Shown: positions 63,913 to 64,000 of the stretch, piece after piece
How the letters are laid out: each line of letters starts with the position of its first letter
Numbering within the stretch: the first letter of the stretch is position 1
Source of the DNA: Tetrahymena thermophila SB210
Taxonomy: Eukaryota; Ciliophora; Oligohymenophorea; Hymenostomatida; Tetrahymenidae
Assembly: GCF_000189635.1 (NCBI RefSeq)
Contig: NW_002476334.1
Coordinates: forward strand, 248,001-312,000
Direction of reading: 5' to 3'
Length of the DNA stretch: 64,000 nucleotides
The notes under the pieces: generated by a model
What the model was told of the DNA's origin: nothing
The model's database searches: none
What the model saw: only the letters and a program-made list of their open reading frames with translations
Position numbers and translations under genes: made by a program

Positions 63913-64000
63913 GTTTTGCATTGATTTTTTGAATGAAAATTGTAGTTATATATTTCAAACAAAAGAAAACAAACATCAATCATCTCATAATTTAAAAATT
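63913..64000. other. 3' flank of the last gene
   Basis: 88 bp of AT-rich DNA lie after the stop, with no feature. Confidence 0.6.

Noticed and set aside
1-64000. Standard-code gene fragments, or a karyorelict-type code with TGA = Trp
   Set aside because: TAA/TAG are sense throughout every recognised domain, all well-supported genes end at TGA, and Trp is TGG apart from two disputed sites.

Overview
The window reads as ciliate macronuclear DNA, most likely from Tetrahymena thermophila or a close relative. Reading frames run through dozens of TAA and TAG codons at glutamine-like positions and end at TGA. The DNA is very AT-rich. Introns are short, AT-rich and GT-AG. Genes are separated by kilobases of simple-sequence AT-rich DNA. 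Ordinary ORF calling with the standard code breaks almost every gene here, so all models below were read with TAA/TAG as Gln and TGA as stop. No tRNA, rRNA, CRISPR, telomere repeat, virus-like element or transposon was recognised.

Layout, left to right: an acidic coiled-coil protein cut by the left edge (-, 1-1030); an emopamil-binding/EXPERA sterol-isomerase-like membrane protein (+, 1709-2718); an intronless Piwi/Argonaute protein with all three readable catalytic positions substituted (+, 3606-6029); a protein kinase with one in-frame TGA (-, 7477-8826); a PP2A B55 regulatory subunit (-, 12845-14641); two large hybrid histidine kinases arranged head to head (-, 17000-23251 and +, 24412-29356); an OFA-type major facilitator transporter (+, 30189-32138); a small ciliate-type hypothetical (-, 37027-38142); a poly-Gln protein with a 1.5 kb intron (-, 39857-42562); a possible 34-residue micro-ORF (-, 47712-47816); a large Q/N/S/K-rich protein (-, 50283-53341, N-terminus unresolved); an EEF1AKMT4/METTL13-type methyltransferase (-, 53983-55258); a DZIP1/Iguana-type zinc-finger ciliary protein (-, 56282-58650); and a very large single-exon low-complexity protein (+, 59617-63912).

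These are unlinked eukaryotic genes, not an operon. Shared themes are signalling (kinase, PP2A subunit, two histidine kinases with receiver domains), small-RNA biology (Piwi) and the cilium (DZIP1-like).

The most unusual signal is a cluster of coding anomalies in three otherwise well-kept signalling genes. The kinase and the first histidine kinase each carry one in-frame TGA where Trp would fit the domain. The first histidine kinase also needs a GC-AG intron. The second carries an 8-bp tandem duplication that breaks the frame in its ATP lid unless an alternative donor inside the repeat is used. Recoding, RNA editing, allelic lesions and sequencing error cannot be told apart from this sequence alone.
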